64,000 nt of DNA. Origin: Proluteimonas flavola (GTDB lineage: Bacteria > Pseudomonadota > Gammaproteobacteria > Xanthomonadales > Xanthomonadaceae). Location: the NCBI RefSeq assembly GCF_021191705.1, contig NZ_JAIWPU010000010.1:62001-126000 (forward strand), read 5' to 3'. Below, piece by piece: positions 17,826 to 26,260 of the stretch (positions are counted from its first letter, which is position 1; every line of letters begins with the position of its first letter). Both the position numbers and the translations under genes were made by a program. A model generated the notes under the pieces. The model was not told where the DNA came from. It made no database searches and was given only the letters and a program-made list of their open reading frames with translations.

Positions 17826-18476
17826 TTACAGCCTGTACGCCACCGCCTTCATCAGGCTCGACGCGGTCGCCATCAGCGACGGCACCGGCCAGGGCAGCAC
17901 GCGCGCGCCGGCCTGCTCGGCGTGTTCGGCATGGCGCGCCTCGTCCTCCTTCATCTGCCTGAGGATGTCGCGGCTGCGCTGGTCGGCTTCCGGCAGGGTC
18001 TGCAGGTGTTCGTCGAGATGCGCTTCGACCTGGCGTTCGGTTTCCACGACGAAGCCGAGATTCCAGCCGTCGCCGCGCAGACCGGCCACGACACCGAGCG
18101 CATAGCTGCCGCCGTACCACAGCGGATTGAACACGCTGGGGTGGCTGTCGAGTTCGCGCAGCCGCTGCGCGCACCAGGCCAGGTGATCGGTTTCTTCCTG
18201 CGCCGCGTCGAGCAGGTGCGCGCGCGTGTCGGCCTCGCGGGCGACCGCGGCCTGGCCGAAGTACAGCCCTTGGGCGCAGATCTCGCCGACATGGTTGATC
18301 CGCATCAGGCCCGCGGCGTGGCGGCGCTCGGCCTCGTTGAGCACGACGTCGGGCGTTTCCACGGCGGGATTGGAGCGGGTGGCCGGCGGATTGCCGAATA
18401 CCGTATCGAGCGCGCGCTGGGTTTCGACCAGCAACTGGTCGAGCGGATCAAGGCGCGATCGGGGGCTGGTCATCAT
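17826..18476 (-). CDS. coq7: Demethoxyubiquinone hydroxylase
   Basis: A 216-aa Coq7/Cat5 di-iron hydroxylase that makes the penultimate ubiquinone intermediate. Ligand motifs are visible: the N-terminal EAERRHAAGLMRINHVGEI, AQEETDHLAWC and the C-terminal VETERQVEAHL and DEARHAEHA (ExxH pairs). The open frame reaches further upstream, but the Met pair at 18476/18473 begins the conserved PLDQLLVETQRALDTVFGNP region, gives the Xanthomonas length and has GAAG six bases before it. It is convergent with speD. Confidence 0.93.
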   Translation of the reverse strand: MMTSPRSRLDPLDQLLVETQRALDTVFGNPPATRSNPAVETPDVVLNEAERRHAAGLMRINHVGEICAQGLYFGQAAVAREADTRAHLLDAAQEETDHLAWCAQRLRELDSHPSVFNPLWYGGSYALGVVAGLRGDGWNLGFVVETERQVEAHLDEHLQTLPEADQRSRDILRQMKEDEARHAEHAEQAGARVLPWPVPSLMATASSLMKAVAYRL

Positions 18477-18759
18477 CGGTGACTTCATTGCAAGGCGGAT
18501 GCCCGGCTTTCCATTCTCGGCGCTCCCGGACGCCGATGCCAGTCGGGCCTCGTGAAGGTCCGCACAATCGGAGCTCCAGTGCGCAATTCGATGCGTGTGC
18601 GCCGCGGGCAGATGCTTTTTCAGTATGTGCGCCGATGAATGGGGGCGAGCCGCTGTCACAGTGGCGATTCCGGTCGCAATTCTTCACTGTCCGACGAAGG
18701 CGTGTCGATGTTTGGAAAAAAATCGACGCTTGCAAAGATAGATTGCGTTTCATTTTCTG
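18477..18759. other. Gene-free upstream region of the secreted protein gene
   Basis: About 280 bp between divergent coq7 and the hexamer-containing leader. No recognisable gene; base composition drops in GC around 18700-18760 (GGAAAAAAATC, TTTCATTTTCTGA), where promoters would be expected. No definite -35/-10 pair is claimed. Confidence 0.3.
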
Positions 18760-19026
18760 ATGAATAGGCATAACGCCGGGTTCAGATTTCGGATTCGCGA
18801 AAATGAACGAATTAATAACGGAATATCACGGCCCCTTCACGAGCTCAAGGCGAATTCTAAGTCGCAGTCGCAGTCGCAGTCGCAGTCGCAGTCGCAGTCG
18901 CAGTCGCAGTCGCAGTCGCAGTCGCAGTCGCAGTCGCAGTCGCAGTCGCAGCCGCAGCCGCAGCCGCAGTCGCAATGGCGGCAGCGCGGGGATGATCCAA
19001 AACGACGAGAGGGAATTTCGATATGA
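18760..19026 (+). other. Possible leader reading frame of Ser-Gln repeats coupled to the secreted protein gene
   Basis: An ATG at 18760 opens an 88-codon frame whose C-terminal half is (Gln-Ser)n encoded by the hexamer array, ending with a TGA that overlaps the next gene's ATG (ATGA at 19023). This geometry would allow translational coupling. Hexamer gain or loss keeps this frame open. Nothing else supports it as a gene: there is no family match and no strong ribosome site was identified. I list it as a candidate only. Confidence 0.25.
18861..18974. repeat. Hexanucleotide tandem array, 19 copies of GYCGCA
   Basis: Fifteen consecutive GTCGCA units (18861-18950), three GCCGCA units (18951-18968) and one more GTCGCA (18969-18974). 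It begins 162 bp and ends 48 bp before the start of the secreted-protein gene. Such perfect arrays are prone to slipped-strand length change; because the unit is six bases, any reading frame across it survives copy-number change. Confidence 0.95.
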
Positions 19027-20060
19027 AAGCGAACCGGAAGCAAAGCAAGATTCTGGCCATCACTGTCTCATTGGGCGTTGCGGCGGTGATCACGCTGGCT
19101 TACGCCAACGAAAGAACACCCAATGCACAACAGCAAGATGTGCAGCGCGCGAAATACGTAGCCGAGATCGCCAAGCGATGGGGACCCCAGATCGAACGTC
19201 GCTACGGCATGGCGTCCGGAGATTGGACCAACCAGATGATGGGAACATTCGTCTCTTCGGATGTCAGCAACCTTCGGCGCGCCGCGTCTGCACGCAGCTT
19301 CGACGCGATGACGGGCGCCTTGTTCGGCGGGAGCTCGGCAGGCAATCTGCCTACTAATCGCCCGCTTCAGATCGGCGATACCGAGAACGACCTGGTGATG
19401 ACCCCGCTGCCGCCGTGCCGCATCGTCGACACCCGCGTCGCGGGCGGCATCCTTACCGCCAATACCACCCGCAGCTTCCGCGGCTGGACCACCACCGACT
19501 TCATCTCGCAGGGCGGCTCGTCAACCAACTGCGGCATCCCGGAGAACGCCTCGGTGCTGCTTGCCAACGTGGTCGCGGTCAACACGGCGAATCCGACCGG
19601 CTACCTGACCATATATCCGAGCAACACCAACCAGCCCAACGCGGCGACGATCAACTTCGTCGGTTCCGATATCGCCAACCACATCGCGCTTAAGCTCTGC
19701 CGGCCTGGGTGCACCAACCAGTTCACGGCGTTCTCGATCTCGAACACGCATATCGTGGTCGATGTCTACGGCTACTACATGGAGCCGGTGGCCACGCCGT
19801 TAGACTGCGTGGTGAATACCGAGACCGGCAACCTGCTTAACCTCAACCTGATCAACGTCACGTCGACCTGCCCGGCCGGCTACACCGCGACCGGCGGCGG
19901 TTGTGGTGGGCCCCTCGGGCTCACCGTCGCGTCTTCCGGACCCGCCGTCGACGGCAACGGCAGGCCTACCGGCTGGACCTGCGGTCTGACGACCTCGATC
20001 ATCGGCGGGCTCCTTGGTTACGAGGTGGATGCCACCTGCTGCAGGATCCCGGGTCGCTGA
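19023..20060 (+). CDS. Secreted protein with PCRIVDTR-type surface domain, function unknown
   Basis: A 345-aa protein. Residues 1-28 form a signal peptide (basic start, hydrophobic ILAITVSLGVAAVITLA, AYA cleavage site). From about 125 to 250 it has a beta-rich module beginning PLPPCRIVDTRVAGG and including NPTGYLTIYPSNTNQPNAAT, then VVDVYGYY. This pattern is best known from secreted actinobacterial proteins, where it accompanies wall hydrolases and other enzymes; no enzyme domain is attached here. The C-terminal 90 residues are Gly/Cys-rich (several Cys in CPAGYTATGGGCGG and ATCCRIPGR), suggesting disulfides. GAGAGGGA eight bases upstream supports the ATG. Function is unknown. Confidence 0.75.
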   Translation: MKANRKQSKILAITVSLGVAAVITLAYANERTPNAQQQDVQRAKYVAEIAKRWGPQIERRYGMASGDWTNQMMGTFVSSDVSNLRRAASARSFDAMTGALFGGSSAGNLPTNRPLQIGDTENDLVMTPLPPCRIVDTRVAGGILTANTTRSFRGWTTTDFISQGGSSTNCGIPENASVLLANVVAVNTANPTGYLTIYPSNTNQPNAATINFVGSDIANHIALKLCRPGCTNQFTAFSISNTHIVVDVYGYYMEPVATPLDCVVNTETGNLLNLNLINVTSTCPAGYTATGGGCGGPLGLTVASSGPAVDGNGRPTGWTCGLTTSIIGGLLGYEVDATCCRIPGR

Positions 20061-20067
20061 TGCAAAG

Positions 20068-20098
20068 GGAAGGCGCGGGTCGGGTGCCCGCGCCTTCC
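20068..20098 (+). terminator. Strong GC hairpin after the secreted protein gene
   Basis: GGAAGGCGCGGG (20068-20079) and CCCGCGCCTTCC (20087-20098) form a perfect 12-bp stem with a 7-nt loop, starting 8 bp after the stop codon. No U-tract follows, so it may end transcription weakly or protect the mRNA end. Confidence 0.5.
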
Positions 20099-20120
20099 GT
20101 CCGACAATCTGGAGGTTGGC

Positions 20121-20753
20121 ATGCATTCGAGTTCCATGAGGCACATGCGTGACCTGGTGTCACGCCACGTTCCGCGTTCCCAGCCGCACCGCGTGCTCGA
20201 CATCGGCAGCTACGATGTTAACGGCAGCTACAAGCAGATCTTCGACGATCCCGGCTGGACCTACATCGGAGCCGACCTTGAGCCGGGCCCCAACGTGGAC
20301 GTGGTCCTTGAGTCCCCGTACAGGCTGCCGTTCGCCAGTGGTTCCATCGACATTCTGGTCTCCGGGCAGGCGATCGAGCACATGGATTTCTTCTGGTTGA
20401 GCTGGCTGGAGATGGTGCGTGTCGTCGCGCCTGGCGGACTGGTGTTCCTGATCGCGCCCTCGCGCGGTCCGGAGCATCGCTATCCCGTCGACTGCTGGCG
20501 CTTCTATCCCGACGGGTTCGACGCGCTGGCGCGCTGGGCCGGCGTGGAAAGCGTGGAGATCACCACGGACTGGGAACCCGATGCTGATCCCGGCAGCGCC
20601 GCATGGGGCGACACCGTCGGTGTGTTCCGGGTACCGCGTCCGCGCCTCGCGCGACGGGCCGCCCAGGCGCTCGTGCGCAGCCTGTCTCGGCGCATGATCC
20701 GGCCGGCCTCCGGTGGCGCCCACGGCGGGCACAACGTGTCCCACGCCGACTGA
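20121..20753 (+). CDS. Class I SAM-dependent methyltransferase
   Basis: A 210-aa protein. Motif I is [13 protein letters not shown] (25-37), an acidic residue after the second strand is in [13 protein letters not shown] (48-60), and the post-motif [18 protein letters not shown] and [16 protein letters not shown] segments follow. This fits the Methyltransf_11-like fold often linked to surface glycans. The C-terminal 40 residues are basic and look disordered. The acceptor is unknown. It follows the secreted protein gene on the same strand after a 60-bp gap with a hairpin. Confidence 0.85.
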   Translation: MHSSSMRHMRDLVSRHVPRSQPHRVLDIGSYDVNGSYKQIFDDPGWTYIGADLEPGPNVDVVLESPYRLPFASGSIDILVSGQAIEHMDFFWLSWLEMVRVVAPGGLVFLIAPSRGPEHRYPVDCWRFYPDGFDALARWAGVESVEITTDWEPDADPGSAAWGDTVGVFRVPRPRLARRAAQALVRSLSRRMIRPASGGAHGGHNVSHAD

Positions 20754-20941
20754 GTTCCCCGGGCCTCGATCCGGAGCTTTCTGCGACGGAGGCGGTCTCC
20801 GCTCCCGGCCGGCCGGCCGGTTGCGGCGGCGGCGGTGGGCGGCTATCATTCCGCTTCTGTGTTGCACGCTTTACAACGCGAGGCGACGTTCCGCCGGCCA
20901 CCGGCGCAACCAGCCCGACCAGTCACCCACCGAGTATTCCC

Positions 20942-21370
20942 ATGAAGACCTTCATTGCCAAGAACGAGACCGTCCAGCGCGACTGGTATCTCGTCGACGC
21001 GTCCGGCAAGACCCTGGGCCGCCTGAGCGCGGAAATCGCCCACCGTCTGCGCGGCAAGCACAAGCCCGTCTACACCCCGCACATCGATACCGGCGACTAC
21101 ATCATCGTGGTCAACGCCGAGAAGATCGCCGTGACCGGCAAGAAGATGACGGACAAGCTCTACCACCGTTTCACGGGCTACATCGGCAACCTGAAGACCG
21201 AGACCCTGGGCCAGGCGCTCGAGCGCCACCCGGAGCGCGTGATCGAGATCGCCGTCAAGGGCATGCTGCCGAAGAACACCCTCGGCCGCGCCATGTACCG
21301 CAAGCTCAAGGTCTACAAGGGTGCCGAGCACCCGCACGCCGCCCAGCAGCCGCAGCCCCTGGAACTCTAA
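20942..21370 (+). CDS. rplM: 50S ribosomal protein L13
   Basis: 142 aa, the normal L13 length, beginning [20 protein letters not shown] with the core [20 protein letters not shown] and [20 protein letters not shown]. It assembles early onto 23S rRNA and can repress its own operon in E. coli. The frame is open far upstream but only the ATG at 20942 begins the conserved protein. rpsI follows after 3 bp, the universal rplM-rpsI operon. Confidence 0.98.
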   Translation: MKTFIAKNETVQRDWYLVDASGKTLGRLSAEIAHRLRGKHKPVYTPHIDTGDYIIVVNAEKIAVTGKKMTDKLYHRFTGYIGNLKTETLGQALERHPERVIEIAVKGMLPKNTLGRAMYRKLKVYKGAEHPHAAQQPQPLEL

Positions 21371-21373
21371 GTC

Positions 21374-21766
21374 ATGGCAATCACCCAGAATTACGGCACC
21401 GGCCGTCGCAAGTCCTCCGTCGCCCGCGTGTTCCTGCGCAAGGGCAGCGGCAAGATCACCGTCAACGATCGTCCGCTCGACGAGTTCTTCGGCCGTGAGA
21501 CCGCGCGCATGATCGTGCGCCAGCCGCTCGAGCTGACCCAGAACACCGAGACGTTCGACATCCTGGTGACCACCACCGGTGGTGGCACGACCGGCCAGGC
21601 CGGTGCGATCCGCCTCGGCATCTCGCGCGCACTGGTCGAGTACGACGAGACGCTGAAGATCGAGCTGCGCAAGGCGGGCTTCATGACCCGTGACGCACGC
21701 GAAGTCGAGCGCAAGAAGGTCGGCCTGCACAAGGCGCGTCGCGCCACGCAGTTCTCGAAGCGCTGA
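21374..21766 (+). CDS. rpsI: 30S ribosomal protein S9
   Basis: 130 aa with the N-terminal [20 protein letters not shown] and the invariant C-terminal [17 protein letters not shown], whose last Lys-Arg reach the P-site tRNA. Length and order after rplM are canonical. Confidence 0.98.
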   Translation: MAITQNYGTGRRKSSVARVFLRKGSGKITVNDRPLDEFFGRETARMIVRQPLELTQNTETFDILVTTTGGGTTGQAGAIRLGISRALVEYDETLKIELRKAGFMTRDAREVERKKVGLHKARRATQFSKR

Positions 21767-21856
21767 TCGCGCTTTGCCGGATCCGCGCGAATGCGTGGAT
21801 CCGGCGTTCGCCGAAGCTTGCGGAGCACTGCGGTTTCGGCGTTACAATATCTCCAT

Positions 21857-21931
21857 AGCCCCGTCGCCAAGCGGTAAGGCACCTGACTCTGACTCAGGCA
21901 TTCGGAGGTTCGAATCCTTCCGGGGCTGCCA
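21857..21931 (+). tRNA. tRNA-Gln (anticodon CUG)
   Basis: A 75-nt cloverleaf. The acceptor arms AGCCCCG (21857-21863) and CGGGGCT (21921-21927) pair perfectly; G73 and an encoded CCA (21929-21931) follow. The anticodon arm is CCTGA-CTCTGAC-TCAGG with anticodon CTG, reading CAG (Gln). The T arm contains GGTTCGAATCC. Confidence 0.97.
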
Positions 21932-21941
21932 CATCGAAAAC

Positions 21942-21971
21942 AAAAAAGCCCGCCGAAAGGCGGGCTTTTTT
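21942..21971 (+). terminator. Rho-independent terminator after tRNA-Gln
   Basis: A-tract, then GCCCGCC (21948-21954), GAAA loop, GGCGGGC (21959-21965), then six T. A textbook intrinsic terminator 10 bp after the tRNA end. Confidence 0.95.
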
Positions 21972-22138
21972 GTGTCTGTGGTTCATGGTGATCATCCTCG
22001 CGGCCTTAGACTCACGCGCGGCAATTTCTTCTGCTCGTGTCCGTTGTTTCGCGAGCTGTCGTTTGCGGAGCGACTGCATTCCATGCATGCGCATGGCGAC
22101 ACGATGCACGCGCATCGATGCGGCTCTAGAATTCCGCG

Positions 22139-22873
22139 ATGAATGCATTTCCGCCGCCTTACACCGCTCCCGATGCCGTGGTCGACGCCTTGCGCACGCA
22201 TGGCTGCGCGGTGCTCGCACCGTCGACGCTCGCCACCCTCTGCGGCGTGCGCATCGAGGATCTCGAAGCCTGGCGCCCGGGCTGGGACGATCTGCCGCCC
22301 GATGCCTATCTCAAGGACGGCGGGCGCTATCGCCGGCGTCGGCACGGCTGCTTCGTGCAGCACGGCGACACACTCGCGCAGGCCGCGCATCGCGCGCACT
22401 GGCAATCCGAGCACTACAACGCGCTGCACGGCGGCATGCATCGCTGGTTCGAACCGCTGGCGCCGGCGCTGGTCGCCGATCCGGCATGGACGCGGCTCGT
22501 CGCCGGGCTCGGCCACGTCTGCGCGCAGGTACGCGGTGGTGGCGACTGGCGTGTCGAAGCGCACCAGTTCCGCATCGACACCACCGATGGCATCGGCCGG
22601 CCGACGCCCGAGGGCGCGCACCGCGATGGCGTGGATTTCGTTGCGGTGCTGCTGGTCGGCCGGAGCGGCATCAAGGGCGGCGAAACGCGCGTGTTCGAGG
22701 CCGATGGCCCCGCCGGCCAGCGCTTCACCCTGACCGAACCGTGGGCGGTGCTGCTGCTCGACGACCACCGCGTGATCCACGAATCCACACCGATCCAGCC
22801 CGTCGATGACGCCGGGCATCGCGACACGCTGGTGCTGACCTACCGCGCCGGCGCGTTCCAGGGCGAGGACTGA
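22139..22873 (+). CDS. 2-oxoglutarate/Fe(II) dioxygenase family protein (PF10014-like)
   Basis: A 244-aa protein. The Fe(II) ligands are visible as His-Arg-Asp in PEGAHRDGVDFVAVLLV (HxD, near 160-163) and the distal His in LLLDDHRVIHESTPI; an Arg that would bind 2-oxoglutarate follows in RDTLVLTYR. The N-terminal half has YRRRRHGCFVQH and HYNALHGGMHRWFEPL, typical of the 2OG-Fe_Oxy_2 group that includes free amino-acid (isoleucine) hydroxylases. The substrate is not known here. It stands alone, 65 bp before the fumarylacetoacetase-like gene. Confidence 0.83.
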   Translation: MNAFPPPYTAPDAVVDALRTHGCAVLAPSTLATLCGVRIEDLEAWRPGWDDLPPDAYLKDGGRYRRRRHGCFVQHGDTLAQAAHRAHWQSEHYNALHGGMHRWFEPLAPALVADPAWTRLVAGLGHVCAQVRGGGDWRVEAHQFRIDTTDGIGRPTPEGAHRDGVDFVAVLLVGRSGIKGGETRVFEADGPAGQRFTLTEPWAVLLLDDHRVIHESTPIQPVDDAGHRDTLVLTYRAGAFQGED

Positions 22874-22937
22874 CGCGCGTCGCTGCGCCCGGGTTGGTTA
22901 CAATCGCAACAGATAGCCGACGCCAACCGGAGTTGCC

Positions 22938-23930
22938 ATGAAGCTGGGTTCTTTGAAAGAGGGCGGCCGCGACGGCACCCTGATCGTCGTGTCGCGCGAC
23001 CTCGCAAGCGCCGTGCGCGCGACCGGCATCGCCGCGACGCTGCAGCAGGCGCTCGACGACTGGTCGAACGCCGCCCCTCGCCTCAACGCGCTGTACGAAT
23101 CGCTCAATGCCGGCGACGCCGATGGCGTGTTCGATCTCGATGTCGCGCGCCTCGCTGCGCCGTTGCCGCGCGCCTACGAGTTCGTCGATGGCAGCGCCTA
23201 CCTGCCGCATGTCGAGCGCGTGCGCCGCGCGCGTGGCGCCGAGGTGCCGGAGAGCTTCTATACCGATCCGCTGATGTACCAGGCCACCAGCGCCGGCTTC
23301 TACGGACCGCGCGACACCGTCAAGGTGACCAGCGAAGACCACGGCATCGACCTCGAGGCCGAGATTGTCGTGATCACCGACGACGTGCCGATGGCGGTGA
23401 CGCCCGAGCAGGCCGCCGGCCACATCCAGTTGATCGGTCTGGTCAACGACGTCAGCCTGCGCAACCTGATTCCCGGCGAGCTCGCCAAGGGCTTCGGCTT
23501 CCTGCAGGCCAAGCCGCGCTCGGCGCTGAGCCCGGTGTTCGTGACCCCGGACGAGCTGGGCGATGCCTGGCAGGACAACAAGCTGCATCTGCCGCTGCTC
23601 ACGCACATCAACGGCGAATGGTTCGGCGCGCCGGAAGCCGGCGTCGACATGCAGTTCGACTTCTCGCAACTGGTCGCGCACGCGGCGAAGACGCGGCCGC
23701 TGGTCGCCGGCACGCTCGTCGGCTCGGGCACGATCGCCAACGCGGACACGTCGAAGGGCGCCTCGTGCTTCGCCGAGAAGCGCACCGTCGAGACCCTGGA
23801 GCAGGGCGCGCCGAAGACGCCGTTCATGGCGTTCGGCGACACGGTGCGCATCGAGATGCTCGGTGCCGATGGCGCGAGCATCTTCGGCGCCATCGAGCAG
23901 GTGATCGAACGCCAGGCGCTGCCGGAGTAA
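22938..23930 (+). CDS. Fumarylacetoacetate hydrolase family protein
   Basis: A 330-aa FAH-fold protein with an N-terminal MKLGSLKEGGRDGTLIVVSR and the catalytic core HGIDLEAEIVVITDDVPM (metal-binding Glu residues), LIGLVNDVSLRNL and GTLVGSGTIAN. It hydrolyses acylpyruvates; with maiA starting 4 bp after it, the likely substrate is fumarylacetoacetate, the last step of tyrosine/homogentisate breakdown. Homogentisate dioxygenase is not in the window. Confidence 0.92.
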   Translation: MKLGSLKEGGRDGTLIVVSRDLASAVRATGIAATLQQALDDWSNAAPRLNALYESLNAGDADGVFDLDVARLAAPLPRAYEFVDGSAYLPHVERVRRARGAEVPESFYTDPLMYQATSAGFYGPRDTVKVTSEDHGIDLEAEIVVITDDVPMAVTPEQAAGHIQLIGLVNDVSLRNLIPGELAKGFGFLQAKPRSALSPVFVTPDELGDAWQDNKLHLPLLTHINGEWFGAPEAGVDMQFDFSQLVAHAAKTRPLVAGTLVGSGTIANADTSKGASCFAEKRTVETLEQGAPKTPFMAFGDTVRIEMLGADGASIFGAIEQVIERQALPE

Positions 23931-23934
23931 GGCG

Positions 23935-24594
23935 ATGGCGGCCGCGCTGACGCTGCATACCTATTGGCGGTCCAGCGCGGCCTATCGCGTGCGCATCGCC
24001 CTGCATCTCAAGGGCCTGGCGTTCGACAGCGTGCCGGTGCATCTGGTGCACGGTGGCGGCGAGCAGCGCCAGCCCGCGTTCGCGGCGCGTAATCCGCAGA
24101 AGCTGGTGCCGACGCTGCAGCATGGCGATGCGGTGCTGACCCAGTCGCTGGCGATCATCGAATACCTCGACGAGACGTTTCCGGAGGTTCCGCTGCTGCC
24201 GCGGGATGCGCTGTCGCGTCAACGCGCGCGCGCGCTCGCGCAACTGGTCGCCTGCGACATCCATCCGCTCGGCAACCTGCGCGTGCTGCAGTACCTCGAG
24301 GATGAGCTGCAGTTGCCGCCGGATGCGCGCGCGCGCTGGGTCGCGCGCTGGGTGCGGGATGGACTGGCGGCTTTCGAGGCCTTGCTGCTGCAGCAAGGCG
24401 CCGGCGGTTTCTGTATCGGCGATGCACCGACGATCGCCGATTGTGCGCTGGTGCCGCAGCTCTACAACGCGCGTCGCTTCGGCATCGATCTGGCGCCGTA
24501 TCCATTGATCCGCCGGATCGAAACGGCCTGCGCCGCGCTGCCCGCCTTCGCGGCCGCGGCGCCGGAACGGCAGGCGGACGCGCCTCCGTCCTGA
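23935..24594 (+). CDS. maiA: Maleylacetoacetate isomerase (zeta-class GST)
   Basis: 219 aa. The zeta-GST signature SSAAYRVRIALHLKGL lies near residues 13-28, followed by NPQKLVPTL and the cis-Pro, TQSLAIIEYLDE, and a helical C-terminal domain with CIGDAPTIADCALVPQLYNA. It converts maleylacetoacetate to fumarylacetoacetate using glutathione, the substrate of its upstream neighbour. The 4-bp gap between the genes indicates one operon. Confidence 0.95.
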   Translation: MAAALTLHTYWRSSAAYRVRIALHLKGLAFDSVPVHLVHGGGEQRQPAFAARNPQKLVPTLQHGDAVLTQSLAIIEYLDETFPEVPLLPRDALSRQRARALAQLVACDIHPLGNLRVLQYLEDELQLPPDARARWVARWVRDGLAAFEALLLQQGAGGFCIGDAPTIADCALVPQLYNARRFGIDLAPYPLIRRIETACAALPAFAAAAPERQADAPPS

Positions 24595-24618
24595 GGTGGG
24601 CAATCGCGTCCTCCGGAC

Positions 24619-24640
24619 TCGCGGCCAAGGCCGCTCCCAC
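24619..24640. repeat. Short REP-type fragment (GCGGCC-AAGGCCGC-TCCCAC)
   Basis: TCGCGGCCAAGGCCGC followed by TCCCAC is the half-site of a dispersed repeat; its CGCTCCCAC end also occurs in the larger element at 14606-14675. It lies between convergent maiA and pilU. Confidence 0.5.
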
Positions 24641-24676
24641 GAACGCGATTCGCGTCGTCGGCGGATCGAGGTGGGC

Positions 24677-25786
24677 TCAGTGTTCGCTGCCGAACACGTC
24701 CGCGTAGGGGTCGTGGCTGCCGGTCCCGCCTTCCGACAGCCGGAACTTCAAGTCCAGGCCATCGCGTGAATCGGCCGCCCGCAGCGCCGTCTCGCGCTCG
24801 ATCCGGCCTTCCTTGTACAGCCGGAACAGGCACTGGTCGAAGGTCTCGACGCCGTCTTCCAGCGAGTCCTCCATCGCCTGCTTGATCTCGTGCACCTGGC
24901 CGCGACGCAGCAGGTCGCGGATCATCGGCGTGTTGAGCAGGACCTCGGTCGCCGGCATGCGCCGCCCGTCGAGACCCTGCACCAGGCGCTGCGACACCAC
25001 CGCGCGCAGGTTCAGCGCGAGGTTCATCAGCACGTTCTTGTGCGCGGCTTCGGGGAAGAAGTTGAGGATGCGCTCGATGGTCTGGTCGGCGTTGTTGGAG
25101 TGCAGCGTCGCCAGGCAGATGTGGCCGGTCTCGGCGAAGGAGATCGCCGCTTCCATCGTGGTCGCGTCGAGGATCTCGCCGATCAGGATGACGTCCGGCG
25201 CCTCGCGCATCGCGTTCTTGAGCGCGTTGTGGAAAGTCAGCGTGTCCAGCCCGACCTCACGCTGGTTGACCAGCGATTTCTTGTGCCGGTGCAGGTACTC
25301 GATCGGATCCTCGATGGTGAGGATGTGGCCCGAGGTGCTGGCGTTGCGGTAGTCGATCATCGAGGCCAGCGTGGTCGACTTGCCCGAACCGGTGGAGCCG
25401 ACGATCAGCACCAGGCCGCGCGGCGCCATGATGATGTCCTTGAGCACCTGCGGCAGCTGCAGTTCCTCGATGCTCGGGATGTTGCTGCGGATCGCGCGGA
25501 TGACCATGCCCGCTTCGCCGCGCTGCCTGAACACGTTGATGCGGAAGCGCCCGGCGTCCTGCAGCGAATAGGCCATGTTGAGTTCGAAATCGCGCTCGAA
25601 CTGCTGGATCTGGCTCTCGTCCATCAGCGAATACGCGATCTTGCGGACCATGCCGGGCGGCAGGCCGGTGCTGCCCAGGGGGTAGAGCTTGCCCTCGACC
25701 TTGATGTACACCGGCGCGCCGGTGCTCAGGAACATGTCGGACGCATTCTTGTCGGTCATCAGCTTCAGGAAGTAGCCGATATCCAT
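24677..25786 (-). CDS. pilU: Type IV pilus retraction ATPase PilU
   Basis: 369 aa from the ATG at 25786 (MDIGYFLKLMTDKNASDMFL), which begins the conserved PilU sequence; 20 extra upstream codons are open but unlike the family. Walker A GSTGSGKST is at 130-138, the Asp/His boxes appear in ILTIEDPIEYLH, Walker B is MREAPDVILIGEILDATTME and the His box is ATLHSNNADQ. PilU is the accessory retraction motor working with PilT. The GEILDATTME segment separates it from PilT (GEMRDLET). pilT, usually adjacent, is not in the window. Confidence 0.93.
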   Translation of the reverse strand: MDIGYFLKLMTDKNASDMFLSTGAPVYIKVEGKLYPLGSTGLPPGMVRKIAYSLMDESQIQQFERDFELNMAYSLQDAGRFRINVFRQRGEAGMVIRAIRSNIPSIEELQLPQVLKDIIMAPRGLVLIVGSTGSGKSTTLASMIDYRNASTSGHILTIEDPIEYLHRHKKSLVNQREVGLDTLTFHNALKNAMREAPDVILIGEILDATTMEAAISFAETGHICLATLHSNNADQTIERILNFFPEAAHKNVLMNLALNLRAVVSQRLVQGLDGRRMPATEVLLNTPMIRDLLRRGQVHEIKQAMEDSLEDGVETFDQCLFRLYKEGRIERETALRAADSRDGLDLKFRLSEGGTGSHDPYADVFGSEH

Positions 25787-25879
25787 GTACGAACTCCCCC
25801 ACGTGCGACCGGCCTGCGTTGCGCATCCGGCTGCGGCTGACCACAATGATCCGGATCAAGCGTCCGGGCACGATCCTCG

Positions 25880-26260
25880 ATGAACACAAGCTTCGCATAC
25901 ATCCGTCCAATGCTGCAGGGCCTCGCGCTCGCAGGGGTGCTGGCGTTCGCCGGCTGTGCGAGTACGCCGCCGCCGACCGAAGAACTCGCGGCCGCGCAGC
26001 TGTCGGTCGCCCGCGCGGGCGATGCCGACGCCGACCAGTACGCGCCCGCCGACATCACCCAGGCACGCCGCGCGCTGTCGCAGGCGCAGGCCGCGATGGG
26101 CATGGACCGCGCGGATGAAGCACGCACCCTGGCGCTGTCGGCGAGCGCGCTCGCCGATCTCGCGCATGCCCGCGCCCGTCAGGCGGAGACCGAAGCCGAA
26201 CTGTCCGCGCGCCGGGCCGAGATCACCAACCTGCGCCAGCGGCTGCAGGTGGAGGAATGA
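25880..26260 (+). CDS. DUF4398 lipoprotein
   Basis: 126 aa. A signal peptide with lipobox LAFAGC at about residues 21-26 predicts lipidation at Cys26. The mature part is helical with the DUF4398 pattern (AAAQLSVARAGDADADQYAP, DITQARRALSQAQAAM). Family members are small envelope proteins often encoded beside OmpA-like proteins; the role is unknown. The next gene overlaps its stop by 4 bp, so the two are coexpressed. Confidence 0.82.
   Translation: MNTSFAYIRPMLQGLALAGVLAFAGCASTPPPTEELAAAQLSVARAGDADADQYAPADITQARRALSQAQAAMGMDRADEARTLALSASALADLAHARARQAETEAELSARRAEITNLRQRLQVEE

Noticed and set aside
18861-18974. CRISPR array
   Set aside because: The units are six bases with no spacers; it is a simple tandem repeat.
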